A stretch of DNA of 64,000 nucleotides from Gemmatimonadota bacterium (GTDB lineage: Bacteria > Latescibacterota > UBA2968 > UBA8231), in NCBI GenBank assembly GCA_009841115.1, contig VXML01000069.1, positions 1 through 64,000 of the forward strand. Direction: 5' to 3'. The notes below the pieces were generated by a model. It saw only the letters and a list, made by a program, of their open reading frames with translations, did no database searches and had not been told where the DNA came from. Below are positions 25,456 to 34,885 of this stretch, one piece after another (the first letter of the stretch is position 1; each line of letters opens with the position of its first letter). The position numbers and the translations under genes were made by a program.

Positions 25456-26643
25456 TTAGCCTGCGGCCTCGCTGTGCGAAGGCAAGCCGCAAAACTGCTC
25501 GTAGTCAATCAACTCAGTGACGGTCGGGTTGTCGCCGCATACCGGGCACTCGCGGTCGCGCCGGAGCTTGAGTTCGCGGAATTTCATCTCCAGCGCATCG
25601 TAGAGCATCACCCTCCCTACCAAAGAAGTACCCTGCCCCAACAGCAGCTTGACGACCTCGGTGGCCTGCACCAACCCGATCGTGCCGGGCAAGACCCCTA
25701 AGACCCCGCCCTCGGCGCAGCTTGGCACCTCTCCGGGCGGCGGCGGCTCGGGATAAAGGCAGCGATAGCACGGACCGTCCCCGGGCACGTACACGGTGGC
25801 TTGGCCCTCAAAGCGAAAAATGCTGCCGTCAACCACGGGCTTTTTTTGCATTACGGCCGCGTCGTTGACCAAATAGCGGGTTGGGAAGTTGTCGCAGCCA
25901 TTGACCACGATGTCGTAGCCGTCCATAATCTCGAAAATATTGTGCGACGTCAGCAGCTCGTAGTGTGGGTGTATCTCAATGCCGGGGTTGATGTCGAGCA
26001 ACCGGTCGCGGGCGGCCTCGACCTTGGGCCGACCGAGATCGGACTCGCCGAACAGCACTTGCCGCTGCAAGTTGCTCTTATCGACGACATCGGCATCTAC
26101 CAAGCCGATCTTGCCAACGCCGGCCGCGGCCAGATACAGAGCCGTCGGGCAACCCAAGCCACCCGCTCCCACCAGTAACACCCGACCCTTGAGCAACTGC
26201 TGCTGTCCCTTCTCCCCTACTTCGGGCAGGATGAGATGCCTAGCGTAGCGCTGCGAGTCTTCTTCGGAGAGCAAGCCGCCCTGCTCGATTTCATAGCCAG
26301 CGTCCTTCCAGCCTTTGATGCCGCCGATCATGGACTTGGCATTGGTATAGCCCATAAAGGCCAAATCGCGTACTGCCAAAGCCGAGCGGTTGCCCCCGGC
26401 GCAATAGAGCACGATTTCCGCGTCGCGATCCACGGTCACGTCTTCTTCGACGTTGAGCTCTAAAAAACCGCGTGGGATCAACTCGGCCCCGGGGATATAG
26501 CCGTCCATGACCTCTTCCCGCTCGCGCACATCTATGACGTGAACCGGTCGGCCAGCTTGGAGAGCTGCTTGGACCTCAGCCGGCGTCACTTCGGCGATTT
26601 TGGCTTTTACGCTTTCTAGTAGCTGATTGGATGTAACAGTCAT
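25456..26643 (-). CDS. Rhodanese-MoeB/ThiF fusion (sulfur-carrier adenylyltransferase)
   Basis: A 395-residue fusion. The N-terminal rhodanese domain (about 18-115) has the active loop CAGGNRS with Cys81, ready to hold a persulfide. The C-terminal ThiF/MoeB domain (about 130-380) has VLLVGAGGLGCP for ATP, DNFPTRYLVND, and two CxxC pairs (CYRC, CPVC) for zinc. Such proteins adenylate the C-terminus of MoaD, ThiS or CysO-like carriers and pass sulfur to them. MoeZ-type proteins usually have the opposite domain order. The start overlaps the cysteine desulfurase stop by 4 bases, so the persulfide donor is encoded next door. No small sulfur carrier is in the window. Confidence 0.92.
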   Translation of the reverse strand: MTVTSNQLLESVKAKIAEVTPAEVQAALQAGRPVHVIDVREREEVMDGYIPGAELIPRGFLELNVEEDVTVDRDAEIVLYCAGGNRSALAVRDLAFMGYTNAKSMIGGIKGWKDAGYEIEQGGLLSEEDSQRYARHLILPEVGEKGQQQLLKGRVLLVGAGGLGCPTALYLAAAGVGKIGLVDADVVDKSNLQRQVLFGESDLGRPKVEAARDRLLDINPGIEIHPHYELLTSHNIFEIMDGYDIVVNGCDNFPTRYLVNDAAVMQKKPVVDGSIFRFEGQATVYVPGDGPCYRCLYPEPPPPGEVPSCAEGGVLGVLPGTIGLVQATEVVKLLLGQGTSLVGRVMLYDALEMKFRELKLRRDRECPVCGDNPTVTELIDYEQFCGLPSHSEAAG

Positions 26644-27812
26644 ACTCTCTCCTCGATTGCTAATGCACCGTCGCGCAAGCGCTCGACCTGAGCAACGGTG
26701 CGGTCAATGGCAAATTCGACTTCTGTCATCGTATTAAAACGCCCCAGCCCAAAGCGCAAAGAAGCCCGCGCCAAATCATCGCTTGCGCCGATGGCTCTGA
26801 GGACGTGTGAGGGCGCGCCCGTCCGCGATGAACAGGCCGCGCCCGAAGACAACGCGATCTCGCGCAATCCCAAAAGCAGTTCGGTTCCGTCCACCCCGGG
26901 AAAGCTCACATTGAGATTGCCCGGCAGGCGCTCTTCCGCATGGCCGTTGACGACCAAGGGGCCGAGCGCACCCTCCAGCCCAGCGCACAACCGTCGCCGC
27001 ATTTGCACCAGCCGCGTCGCTTCCACAGACATCTCCTTGCGCCCCAACTGACAGGCGCGTCCCAAACCGACGATGCCCGGCACATTGAGGGTGCCGCCGC
27101 GTAGGCCGCGTTCCTGCCCGCCGCCCTCGACTTGGGCCTGCAAGCGCACGCGCGGCTTGCGCGAACGCACGTAGAGGAAGCCGACGCCCTTAGGGGCGTA
27201 GAGTTTGTGGCCAGAAGCCGAAAGCAGGTCAATCCCGAGTGCTTCCACATTGAGCGGTACCTTGCCAACAGCTTGGGCTGCGTCGCAGTGCCACAAGACG
27301 CCGCGCTCGCGGGCCAGTCGCCCGATCGCCGCTAGCGGTTGCAAGACCCCAATCTCGTTGTTGGCGGCCATGAGCGAGATGAGAGCCGTCCGCGGAGTGA
27401 TTGCCGCCTCGAGTTGGTCGAGGTCAATCTGACCGTAGCGGTCCACAGGTAAATAAGTTACCTCTACCCCTTGCTGCTCCAAGGTGTGGCAACACTCCAA
27501 GACGGCCTTGTGCTCAATGGCACAGGTGACGATGTGCGCTCCAGGGGGCACCATCTGCACTGCGCCTTTGATAGCCAAATTGTTGGCTTCCGTAGCTCCA
27601 GCCGTAAAGACGATCTCTTGAGCACGCGCGCCGATTAACCCGGCAACCTCTTCTCGCGCCTTTTCGACCGCGTCGGCGGCTGCCAAACCAAAGGCGTGGG
27701 TCTTGCTAGACGCATTGCCGAAGTGCGTACCGAAGTACGGCAACATGTCCGCCAAGACGCGCGGGTCAACCGGCGTGGTGGCCATGTTGTCCATATAGAC
27801 TGGAATTTGCAC
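26640..27812 (-). CDS. iscS: Cysteine desulfurase (IscS/NifS-like)
   Basis: A 390-residue PLP enzyme that takes sulfur from cysteine and gives a persulfide for Fe-S clusters, thio-cofactors and tRNA. IPVYMDNMATTPVDP and FGNASSKTHAFG are at the start, ATEANNLAIKG and SGHKLYAPKG (PLP lysine) follow, and SSGAACSSRTGAPSHVL carries the catalytic cysteine in a loop of the IscS/NifS type. The start is set at a GTG (27812) that gives the normal N-terminus; a GTG 30 bases earlier would overlap the upstream gene. Coupled by 4-base overlap to the rhodanese-MoeB gene. No iscU scaffold is adjacent. Confidence 0.93.
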   Translation of the reverse strand: MQIPVYMDNMATTPVDPRVLADMLPYFGTHFGNASSKTHAFGLAAADAVEKAREEVAGLIGARAQEIVFTAGATEANNLAIKGAVQMVPPGAHIVTCAIEHKAVLECCHTLEQQGVEVTYLPVDRYGQIDLDQLEAAITPRTALISLMAANNEIGVLQPLAAIGRLARERGVLWHCDAAQAVGKVPLNVEALGIDLLSASGHKLYAPKGVGFLYVRSRKPRVRLQAQVEGGGQERGLRGGTLNVPGIVGLGRACQLGRKEMSVEATRLVQMRRRLCAGLEGALGPLVVNGHAEERLPGNLNVSFPGVDGTELLLGLREIALSSGAACSSRTGAPSHVLRAIGASDDLARASLRFGLGRFNTMTEVEFAIDRTVAQVERLRDGALAIEERV

Positions 27813-27822
27813 GGCTCGTCGC

Positions 27823-28146
27823 TCAGGCGCTGAAGGACTCACCGCATCCGCAGGTGGTGCGGGCGTTGGGATTTTCGATCTTAAAGCCCGCCCCCATCAA
27901 CCCATCGTGGTAGTCGAGGATCACACCGTTGAGATAAAGGCTGCTCTTCATGTCGATAAATACTTTGACGCCGTCTATCTCAAAGACGTGGTCCATGTCG
28001 CCGGCACTTTCCTCGAAATCGAGCTTGTACTGGAATCCCGAACACCCTCCACCCATCACGCCCATGCGCAGCCCATGTCCCTCGTTTCCTTGTTCGCTGA
28101 GCAAGCCCTTGATCTTTTCGGCTGCCGCTTCCGTTATAGTTACCAT
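27823..28146 (-). CDS. erpA: A-type iron-sulfur carrier (IscA/ErpA family)
   Basis: A 107-residue A-type carrier that delivers Fe-S clusters to target proteins. The three ligand cysteines are present: GGGCSGFQY and the C-terminal TTCGCGESF. Start assigned to the ATG at 28146 (MVTITEAAAEKIK), which gives the usual N-terminus and leaves 8 bases to the MerR gene; an upstream in-frame ATG is less likely. ErpA versus IscA cannot be settled from sequence alone, so the symbol is tentative. Confidence 0.88.
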   Translation of the reverse strand: MVTITEAAAEKIKGLLSEQGNEGHGLRMGVMGGGCSGFQYKLDFEESAGDMDHVFEIDGVKVFIDMKSSLYLNGVILDYHDGLMGAGFKIENPNARTTCGCGESFSA

Positions 28147-28154
28147 ATTTTCCC

Positions 28155-28616
28155 TCAAGATTCGTAAATGGCGCATTCGATGAGGTCGGGCACCTCATCG
28201 TGCCTCCGATAGACCTCGCAGTGGTGGCAATCCCGTTCGATGACCTTGACCTGACAACAAAAACAACCACTGAGAATTTCAATGGCCCGCCGGTTCCGCT
28301 CCTTCATCAGCGAATACTGGCGAATACGCTCGTCGATCCGACGCTCTTGCTCGGTTAGGTGCTCGACGAGCGCACGCGCCAAGCTGCCTCCCGATCCATT
28401 GCCGTGTTTCAGGTTGAAGAACGCGCTGATGTGTTCTAGCCCGAACCCCAAATCCTTGAGGCTTTGGACGATTTGCAAGCGGCGCAGTTGCGCTTCCGAA
28501 TACAGGCGAAACCCGCCTGCGGTACGCTCTTCTGGCTCGACGATTCCCAATTCTTCATAGTAGCGAATCGTGCGCGGTGTGACCCCGGCCTTGGCGGCCA
28601 AATCCCCTATTTGCAT
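28155..28616 (-). CDS. MerR-family regulator with cysteine-rich C-terminus
   Basis: A 153-residue MerR-type regulator. The N-terminal winged HTH is clear (MQIGDLAAKAGVTPRTIRYYEELGIVEP), followed by the dimerisation helix with LTEQERRIDERIRQYSL. The C-terminal 45 residues carry six cysteines in the pattern GCFCC, DCHHC and IEC, unlike the four-Cys cluster of SoxR, suggesting metal or Fe-S sensing. It is the first gene ahead of the A-type carrier, cysteine desulfurase and rhodanese-MoeB genes, so it may take the place that IscR or SufR has elsewhere. GAAGGAT precedes the start. Regulation of its own operon is inferred from position. Confidence 0.88.
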   Translation of the reverse strand: MQIGDLAAKAGVTPRTIRYYEELGIVEPEERTAGGFRLYSEAQLRRLQIVQSLKDLGFGLEHISAFFNLKHGNGSGGSLARALVEHLTEQERRIDERIRQYSLMKERNRRAIEILSGCFCCQVKVIERDCHHCEVYRRHDEVPDLIECAIYES

Positions 28617-28764
28617 GGAGACATCCTTCGCTGCGAAGTTCTGGCAAGCAATGTACTTGACGTGAACGTAAGTGTCAATGAATCGACCCCAGAGAGCCTA
28701 TTATTCTATATTCTATTAAAATACGTTAAACCAACATCTCCGAAAGAGCGAGGAGATAAGCGCA

Positions 28765-29325
28765 ATGATCGCACGCATTGCATTCTGTCTAGTCTGGCTA
28801 ACCACTCCCCTAACAGCCACGACAGTCCAGCGCTTCGACCTAGCGGCCCTGACCGCCAACGCCGAACGCATCGTCGTCGGGGCCTGTCGCCAAGCCCAGC
28901 CCCAATGGGTGCGCGGGCAGATCTATACCCGCTATGTGTTCTCCATCTCCCAAGCCATCAAAGGGCCAGCGATCTCACAACTGGAATTGCACCTGCCCGG
29001 CGGACATCTGCAAGGCACTGTTACCCGCATCGTCGGCATGCCCATCTTCGCCCTTGGGGACGAAGCCGTACTCTTCCTCACCGCGGCTAACGCATTGGGA
29101 CACGCCTGGCCGGTCGGACTGGCTCAAGGACACTTCGCCATCAAGCACAGCGCCGCCAATAAACCACGTGTCTTTCAAGAGTTAGACGGCCTCGCGCTGC
29201 ACACCGAGTCGCACAGCGCACCCAAAAAAGCACCACCCGACGAACCCGTCCAAGGTATGCCGCTCGATCAGTTTTTGGCGCGGGTGCGCACCCTCACCGA
29301 AGGCCAAACACGCGATGCGCGCTAG
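28765..29325 (+). CDS. Secreted protein paired with the M10-like protease
   Basis: A 186-residue exported protein with a signal peptide (MIARIAFCLVWLTTPLTATT). The body begins LAALTANAERIVVGACRQ and continues with beta-rich segments (YTRYVFSISQAIKG, LELHLPGG). I do not recognise a named family, though similar small secreted proteins sit ahead of matrixin-like proteases in other genomes. It overlaps the protease start by 11 bases, so the two are translated together. It may be a partner or inhibitor. GCGAGGAGAT precedes the start, giving a good ribosome site. Confidence 0.8.
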   Translation: MIARIAFCLVWLTTPLTATTVQRFDLAALTANAERIVVGACRQAQPQWVRGQIYTRYVFSISQAIKGPAISQLELHLPGGHLQGTVTRIVGMPIFALGDEAVLFLTAANALGHAWPVGLAQGHFAIKHSAANKPRVFQELDGLALHTESHSAPKKAPPDEPVQGMPLDQFLARVRTLTEGQTRDAR

Positions 29326-31843
29326 CAGCCTACTGCTTGGCGGCCTGCTCGTCGCCATGCCCAGCCATGGCTTTCTCATCCAGACCTTTGAATCCCGATC
29401 TGGCAACCAAGTCCAGCAGACCTGGCGCTACCCCGACCGCATTTCCTTTGTGCTCCACGCCGCTGGTTCCGACGATCTATCCCCTGCTCAGACCCATGCG
29501 TTGATCCGCGAGAGTTTTCAGGTCTGGAGCGACGTGACTACGGCACGGGTGGAATTTGTCGATCAGGGCACAACCCAAAACAGCGTCCCAACGCAAAGAG
29601 ATAGGCGCAACCTGATCTACTTCGACGAGACAGGACGCTACCTAGACGCCCCGCCCGAAACCGGCGTCATCGCCATAACCCGCATCCAGTCCCACTTTGC
29701 GACCGGCCAAATCACAGATGCGGACATCATCTTTAACGGGCGCGACTTCCGCTTTTCCGCTGGTCTATTTGTTCAGCCCGGCAATTGGATAAACCTCAAA
29801 GACGTAGCCGTCCACGAAATCGGCCACCTGCTCGGGCTTGAACACACCCCGCTCGACGGCCCCCCGCATATCCGCCCGACCATGAACCCCTTCAACCACA
29901 GCGACGACCCCGGCGAAGCGCAAAGCCTCGAACCCGACGACATCGCCGGCATCAGCTTCCTCTATCCGGCCATTGGCTATCAAGCCAGCGTCGGCAGTAT
30001 CGCCGGCCAAGTCCGCGACTTCGACCAACAGCCACTCTTCGGCACGCACATCAAGGCCGAAAACCTCGACACCGGCGAACTGTTCAGCACCGTCTCGGGT
30101 GCCGACCCAAGTGCCGTTACGGTCGGACACTACCGGCTGCACGGCTTGACCCCGGGCCGCTACCGACTGGGGCTCGCGCCCATTGCAGGGGCAATTAACG
30201 AAGAGAACTTCGGCGGTATTTTCACTGATTTTGCCACTGGATTCCCCGCGGAGTTCTACGACAACGCCCGCGACAACACCTATGCCCACATCCTCGACTT
30301 GGCCGCGGCCCAGCACATCGACGATGTCGATTTCATCTCCGATTTTGCCGTGCCCGGCTATCCCTTCGTAGTCCCCATAGCCATAGTCTCCAACACCCCC
30401 GATACCCAAGGTCCTTATCCAGTGCGCGTCGCAGCCCGCGATGCCGCCAGCGTGTGGCTCCTCTATCAGATTGACGGCGGGAGCGTCCAGCACTTGCAAA
30501 TGCAGCAGCAAGACAGCCTCTTCGTCTCCCAAATTCCCGGCCAGCAGGTCGGCGCGCGTATTGCCTATCAAATCGAAGCCCGCGGTGCCGACGGCAAGGT
30601 CTCGTATTTTCCCCATGCGGACGCTTGGCTCGACTTCACGGTCGTCGAACTGACCGGAGCCCCGCTGGCCTTTACTGCCTTGCGCGGCGACGACGCCATT
30701 GGCGTAGTCGATACGGGCACCCGCCGCGAGCTAGCGCGCATTCCCGTCGGCGACGAACCGATCCAAATGATCCTAGCCGGTGACCAACTCTTCGTGTCCA
30801 ACCTCTCCTCGAACGACCTCCGCATCATCGACACCGCGACCTTCCAAGTCCAAGCGCACATCGAGACCGCAATCCAGCCCCTCGACCTAGCTCTCGCGCC
30901 CGACGGCAAAACGCTCTATGCGACCAATTCGGGCACGAATGCGCTGACCATCGTCGATGTTGAGTCGGGCCAAGCGCGCACCGTTGAGATCGCCAATACG
31001 AGTGAAGGGCTGTACGGCATTGCCGCCACCGCCGACAAGATATTCACCACCGACATCGCTGGCAGCCAAGTCCTCGTCCTCTCGTCGCAAGGCCGCATAA
31101 CCGGCCGCATCCCAGTGCCACCGAAACCGCGCTCGCTCGCACTCGCACCCGACGGCAAGACGCTGTACGTAACCAGCATGGACACGGGCCGCTTGACCGC
31201 TATCGACGCCGATGACGCAACCGTCGTGCGCACCATCGACTTAGGCGTCAGTGGCACCTTTGCCATCGCTCCCAGCCCCGACGGCCGTAAGCTCTATTTG
31301 ACCGCGTATAGCGAAGGTGCCCTCTTAGTCGTCGATGTGGCCAGCGGAACCCTGCGCAAAAAGCTCGCCATCGGCCGCAATCCACGGGCCATTGCCTTTT
31401 CGCCCGACGGCACGCAGGCGTACGTCACCAGTTCCTTTTCCAATGAGATCCACATCGTCGATGCCGTGCGCGACTCCGTTGTCGGCCACTACGCAACCGG
31501 CCAGAATCCACGCGGCATCGCGCTGACACAGCCGGTGTGGCCCACCATCGAGTCCCAACACCCAACCCACTTCGCCCTAGCACCGGCCTTCCCCAACCCC
31601 TTCAACGGTTCGACGCAAATTACCTATACGCTCGCCGCCGAGTCTCCGGTCGAACTGCGCGTGTACAACGCCCTCGGCCAAACCGTGCGCACGCTCTTGC
31701 GTCAGCAGCGGGAAGCGGGGACGCATCAGATTTATTGGGATGGAAAGGACGATCAAGGACGGGCGCTGGCCAGCGGCACCTACTTGCTCATCATGCGCGC
31801 TGGCGCAGTGCGCCAAACGACGAAGATGTTACTCCTGCGCTGA
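29315..31843 (+). CDS. Secreted matrixin-like M10 metalloprotease with beta-propeller and FlgD-like tail
   Basis: An 842-residue multidomain exported protein. A signal peptide is followed by a metzincin protease domain with the zinc site VHEIGHLLGLEH (about residues 166-177) and a Met further on (TMNPF). A carboxypeptidase-regulatory-like beta domain begins near SIAGQVRDFDQQPLFG (about 230). YVTN-type propeller repeats follow (LALAPDGKTLYAT, LALAPDGKTLYVT, IAPSPDGRKLYLT, IAFSPDGTQAYVT; about 450-730). The last 85 residues are a FlgD-like/type IX-sorting-like domain: PAFPNPFNGST, LRVYNALGQTV, WDGKDDQGRALASGTYLL. Probably cell-surface or secreted. It converges with cysK and overlaps it by 15 bases. 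Confidence 0.9.
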   Translation: MRASSLLLGGLLVAMPSHGFLIQTFESRSGNQVQQTWRYPDRISFVLHAAGSDDLSPAQTHALIRESFQVWSDVTTARVEFVDQGTTQNSVPTQRDRRNLIYFDETGRYLDAPPETGVIAITRIQSHFATGQITDADIIFNGRDFRFSAGLFVQPGNWINLKDVAVHEIGHLLGLEHTPLDGPPHIRPTMNPFNHSDDPGEAQSLEPDDIAGISFLYPAIGYQASVGSIAGQVRDFDQQPLFGTHIKAENLDTGELFSTVSGADPSAVTVGHYRLHGLTPGRYRLGLAPIAGAINEENFGGIFTDFATGFPAEFYDNARDNTYAHILDLAAAQHIDDVDFISDFAVPGYPFVVPIAIVSNTPDTQGPYPVRVAARDAASVWLLYQIDGGSVQHLQMQQQDSLFVSQIPGQQVGARIAYQIEARGADGKVSYFPHADAWLDFTVVELTGAPLAFTALRGDDAIGVVDTGTRRELARIPVGDEPIQMILAGDQLFVSNLSSNDLRIIDTATFQVQAHIETAIQPLDLALAPDGKTLYATNSGTNALTIVDVESGQARTVEIANTSEGLYGIAATADKIFTTDIAGSQVLVLSSQGRITGRIPVPPKPRSLALAPDGKTLYVTSMDTGRLTAIDADDATVVRTIDLGVSGTFAIAPSPDGRKLYLTAYSEGALLVVDVASGTLRKKLAIGRNPRAIAFSPDGTQAYVTSSFSNEIHIVDAVRDSVVGHYATGQNPRGIALTQPVWPTIESQHPTHFALAPAFPNPFNGSTQITYTLAAESPVELRVYNALGQTVRTLLRQQREAGTHQIYWDGKDDQGRALASGTYLLIMRAGAVRQTTKMLLLR

Positions 31844-32782
31844 TTCTACTGATTCGATAAACCCATCGACGCTAAAATAGCGAAACCCCGTATCGCAAAG
31901 CATGGTCACTAGCCGGGCCTCTGGGGTTAGGACACTGGCCACCTGCAAACTGGCCGCCACATTGGCCCCAGACGAAGGCCCCAACAGCAACCCTTCCTCG
32001 CGGGCCAAGCGGCGGGTGTAGTGAAAAGCCTCGTCGTCGTCTATCTGCACGATCTGGTCAATTAATTCTTGGTCGAGGACTTCGGGCACAAAACCCGCGC
32101 CAATCCCCTGAATACCGTGCAAATCGGCTGTGCCCCCCGAGAGTACAGGCGAGCGCTTAGGCTCGACCGCTACTATGCGCACATCCGGCACGGCCTGCTT
32201 GAGCACTTCCCCAACGCCAGTTATAGTGCCGCCAGTCCCCACTCCTGCAACAAAGGCGTCTAACTCACCTCCGGTAGCCGCGAGAATTTCCTCGGCCGTG
32301 GCCCGGCGATGGGCCTCCGGGTTGGCCGGATTAGAAAATTGCTGGGGAATAAACACGCCCTCGGGATCGGCCGCCTTGAACTCTTCGGCCTTGCGAATGG
32401 CCCCGGCCATGTCTGCGGCCGCGGGCGTCAGCACAATCTCTGCGCCGTAACTGGCCATAACTTGTCGCCGCTCCAAGCTCATGCTCTCGGGCATGGTCAA
32501 CACCAGCCGGTAGCCCAGTACGGCCGCGGTCAGCGCCAGCGCGATCCCAGTATTGCCGCTGGTAGGTTCGACGATGGTCATGCCCTTTTTGAGCTGGCCT
32601 GCTGCCTCGGCCGCGCGGATCATGCTAACGCCGATGCGGTCTTTGACGCTGCCGGTTGGATTGCGCGCTTCGAGCTTGCCGTAGAGCTGGCTGCCGTTGG
32701 CGGGCGCGACGCGGTAGAGGCGCACGAGGGGCGTGTCCCCCACCAACTGCAACATGTCGTCTGCGGTCTTGCGCTTACTCAT
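31829..32782 (-). CDS. cysK: Cysteine synthase (O-acetylserine sulfhydrylase)
   Basis: A 317-residue PLP enzyme that makes cysteine from O-acetylserine and sulfide. The PLP lysine lies in [11 protein letters not shown], the substrate loop is [12 protein letters not shown], the phosphate loop is [10 protein letters not shown], and the C-terminal CDTGFRYFS matches the family's SDTGERYL block. The frame is open further upstream, but the ATG at 32782 overlaps the DUF255 gene stop by 4 bases and gives the correct N-terminus. It lies downstream of and is coupled to the DUF255 protein. Confidence 0.93.
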   Translation of the reverse strand: MSKRKTADDMLQLVGDTPLVRLYRVAPANGSQLYGKLEARNPTGSVKDRIGVSMIRAAEAAGQLKKGMTIVEPTSGNTGIALALTAAVLGYRLVLTMPESMSLERRQVMASYGAEIVLTPAAADMAGAIRKAEEFKAADPEGVFIPQQFSNPANPEAHRRATAEEILAATGGELDAFVAGVGTGGTITGVGEVLKQAVPDVRIVAVEPKRSPVLSGGTADLHGIQGIGAGFVPEVLDQELIDQIVQIDDDEAFHYTRRLAREEGLLLGPSSGANVAASLQVASVLTPEARLVTMLCDTGFRYFSVDGFIESVESAQE

Positions 32783-34839
32783 CCCTCGGCCTTCAACTGC
32801 TCCACCAAGTCCGCAGCCGTGGACAAGGGCCGCGAGCAGGTCGCGTCGCGACACACATATGCTCGTCCACCAACGGACAGCTTCCCCTCCAACAGCGGCA
32901 ACGCAGCCTCGGCTTCACTCGCTCCAACGCCAGCGGCCAACACGACCTTATTGGGCACAAAGCGCTGGTGCAGAGCGGTCGCAAAAGTGCGGCACTCATC
33001 TTGGTCTCCCACCAAGGCAACCTCCGTAGGCCTAGACAAGTAGAAGTCGAGTGCACAAAGCATTTGCGCCCCAGCGGCAGGAGCACGGCGCAATAGCTGC
33101 TCGAAGAGGACCAGCGTTTGCTCGCCCTGCTGCCACAACGACTGATCGCCCTTCATCGCTCCCAAGCGCAACAGCGCCAACGCACCCAGCGAATTGCCCG
33201 AGGGCGTGGCGTTGTCAAATGGATTCTTGGTGCGCACGATCAAGTCGGTCGCCTCGGCCCCTGCATAGAAAAACCCCCCGTGCTCCTCATCCCAAAACCG
33301 CGCAATCATCTCGCCGGCCCAGTGCTCGGCTGCGGTAAAGAAGCGCAACTCAAAACTCGCCTCATACAGGTCGAGCAGGCCGTTGACCAGACCGGCGTAA
33401 TCATCCTGATAAGCTGGAATCCGCGCCCGACCGTCCTTGTAGGTGTGCAGGAGACAGCCGTCGCGGACCATGCGTTCTAAAATAAAGTCAGCCGCCTCGA
33501 CAGCCGCTCGCAGATAGCGATCCTCCCCGATAACCTGATAGGCGCGGGCCATCGCGCTGATCATCAGTCCGTTCCAAGCCGTCAGAATTTTGTCATCGCG
33601 TCCGGGGGCCACGCGCTCCTGCCGCGCCGCCAGCAGCACCTCACACCCGCGCTCTACGACTTGCGCTAGCCGCTCAGGCTCGACCTTGAGGAAACGGGCA
33701 ACCCCTTCTAGTTCGTTTTCCACGTGCAAGATATTGCGCCCGTACTCGAAGTTGCCCTCGGGCACAACGCCGTAATAGCGGGCAAATAGCGCGGCATCTT
33801 CTTCGCCCAACAGATCCTCTATCTCCTCTAAGAGCCAAGTAAAAAACAGACCTTCTTCGCCCTCGCTGTCCGCGTCCTGCGCCGCGTAGAAGCCACCTTC
33901 GGGCTGCGTCATCTCGCGCAGCACATAGCCGAGGGTGTGCTCGACGACCTCGCGGTAGAATTCGTCTTGGGTCGCCTGATAGGCCTCGAGATACGTCCAC
34001 ACCAACAAGGCGTTGTCGTAGAGCATCTTCTCGAAGTGGGGCACGAGCCAGCGCTCATCTACCGAATAGCGGTGAAAACCCCCGCCAAGCTGGTCGTACA
34101 TCCCTCCCCTAGCCATGCGCTTGAGCGTGTGTTCCGCGATTTCTAGCGCGCGCTGATCACCCCGTCTAACATAGCGCCTCAACAGCAGAGATAAACTCAT
34201 ACTCGGCGGAAACTTAGGCGCGCCGCCAAATCCGCCAAACCTAGCGTCATACGTGGATTTAAGTTGCACACAGGCCCCATCGAGGACCTCTTCTCCGGGG
34301 ATGCCGCCCGGCGTCAAAAACTCAGCGTGCTGCTGGAGCGCGCGCATCAGTTCGGCAGTCTTTTCGGCGACGCCAGCGCGATTTTCCCGGTAGTAATCCG
34401 CTATCGCTTGCAGCACCCTCGGAAAGCCCGGCCGCCCGTGGCGATCCTCGGGCGGGAAGTACGTACCGCCGTAAAAAGGCTGCAAATCCGGCGTCAGAAA
34501 CACCGTCATCGGCCAGCCTCCTTGGCCGGTCATGGCCTGCACGGCCGTCATGTAAATCTCATCGACATCGGGCCGTTCCTCGCGATCGACCTTGATGTTG
34601 ATAAAGTGCTCGTTCATGCGCTGGGCAATTTGCTCGTTTTCAAAGGATTCGCGCTCCATGACGTGGCACCAATGACAGGCCGAGTACCCCACTGAGAGTA
34701 AGATGGGCCGATCGGCGGCCCGGGCCGCGGCCAGCGCCTCCTCGCCCCAGGGATACCAATCAACGGGATTGTGGGCGTGCTGGCGCAAGTACGGGCTAGA
34801 TTCGTCGGCGAGGCGGTTGGTGTGCTTGGGATCGGACAT
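32779..34839 (-). CDS. DUF255/YyaL-type thioredoxin-domain protein
   Basis: A 686-residue protein of the DUF255 (SPATA20/YyaL) family. The N-terminal thioredoxin-like domain begins [21 protein letters not shown] and has the active-site-like pair CHWC in [17 protein letters not shown], followed by [13 protein letters not shown] and GGWPMTVFL. The remaining two thirds are a helical (alpha/alpha) barrel like N-acylglucosamine epimerases, including [25 protein letters not shown]. Exact function is unknown across bacteria. The gene is full length and coupled to cysK, suggesting a link with thiol or sulfur metabolism. Confidence 0.93.
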   Translation of the reverse strand: MSDPKHTNRLADESSPYLRQHAHNPVDWYPWGEEALAAARAADRPILLSVGYSACHWCHVMERESFENEQIAQRMNEHFINIKVDREERPDVDEIYMTAVQAMTGQGGWPMTVFLTPDLQPFYGGTYFPPEDRHGRPGFPRVLQAIADYYRENRAGVAEKTAELMRALQQHAEFLTPGGIPGEEVLDGACVQLKSTYDARFGGFGGAPKFPPSMSLSLLLRRYVRRGDQRALEIAEHTLKRMARGGMYDQLGGGFHRYSVDERWLVPHFEKMLYDNALLVWTYLEAYQATQDEFYREVVEHTLGYVLREMTQPEGGFYAAQDADSEGEEGLFFTWLLEEIEDLLGEEDAALFARYYGVVPEGNFEYGRNILHVENELEGVARFLKVEPERLAQVVERGCEVLLAARQERVAPGRDDKILTAWNGLMISAMARAYQVIGEDRYLRAAVEAADFILERMVRDGCLLHTYKDGRARIPAYQDDYAGLVNGLLDLYEASFELRFFTAAEHWAGEMIARFWDEEHGGFFYAGAEATDLIVRTKNPFDNATPSGNSLGALALLRLGAMKGDQSLWQQGEQTLVLFEQLLRRAPAAGAQMLCALDFYLSRPTEVALVGDQDECRTFATALHQRFVPNKVVLAAGVGASEAEAALPLLEGKLSVGGRAYVCRDATCSRPLSTAADLVEQLKAEG

Positions 34840-34885
34840 GGTATTAATAATACGATTCGATGGGTGTTGGCGATAGAGCTACGAC

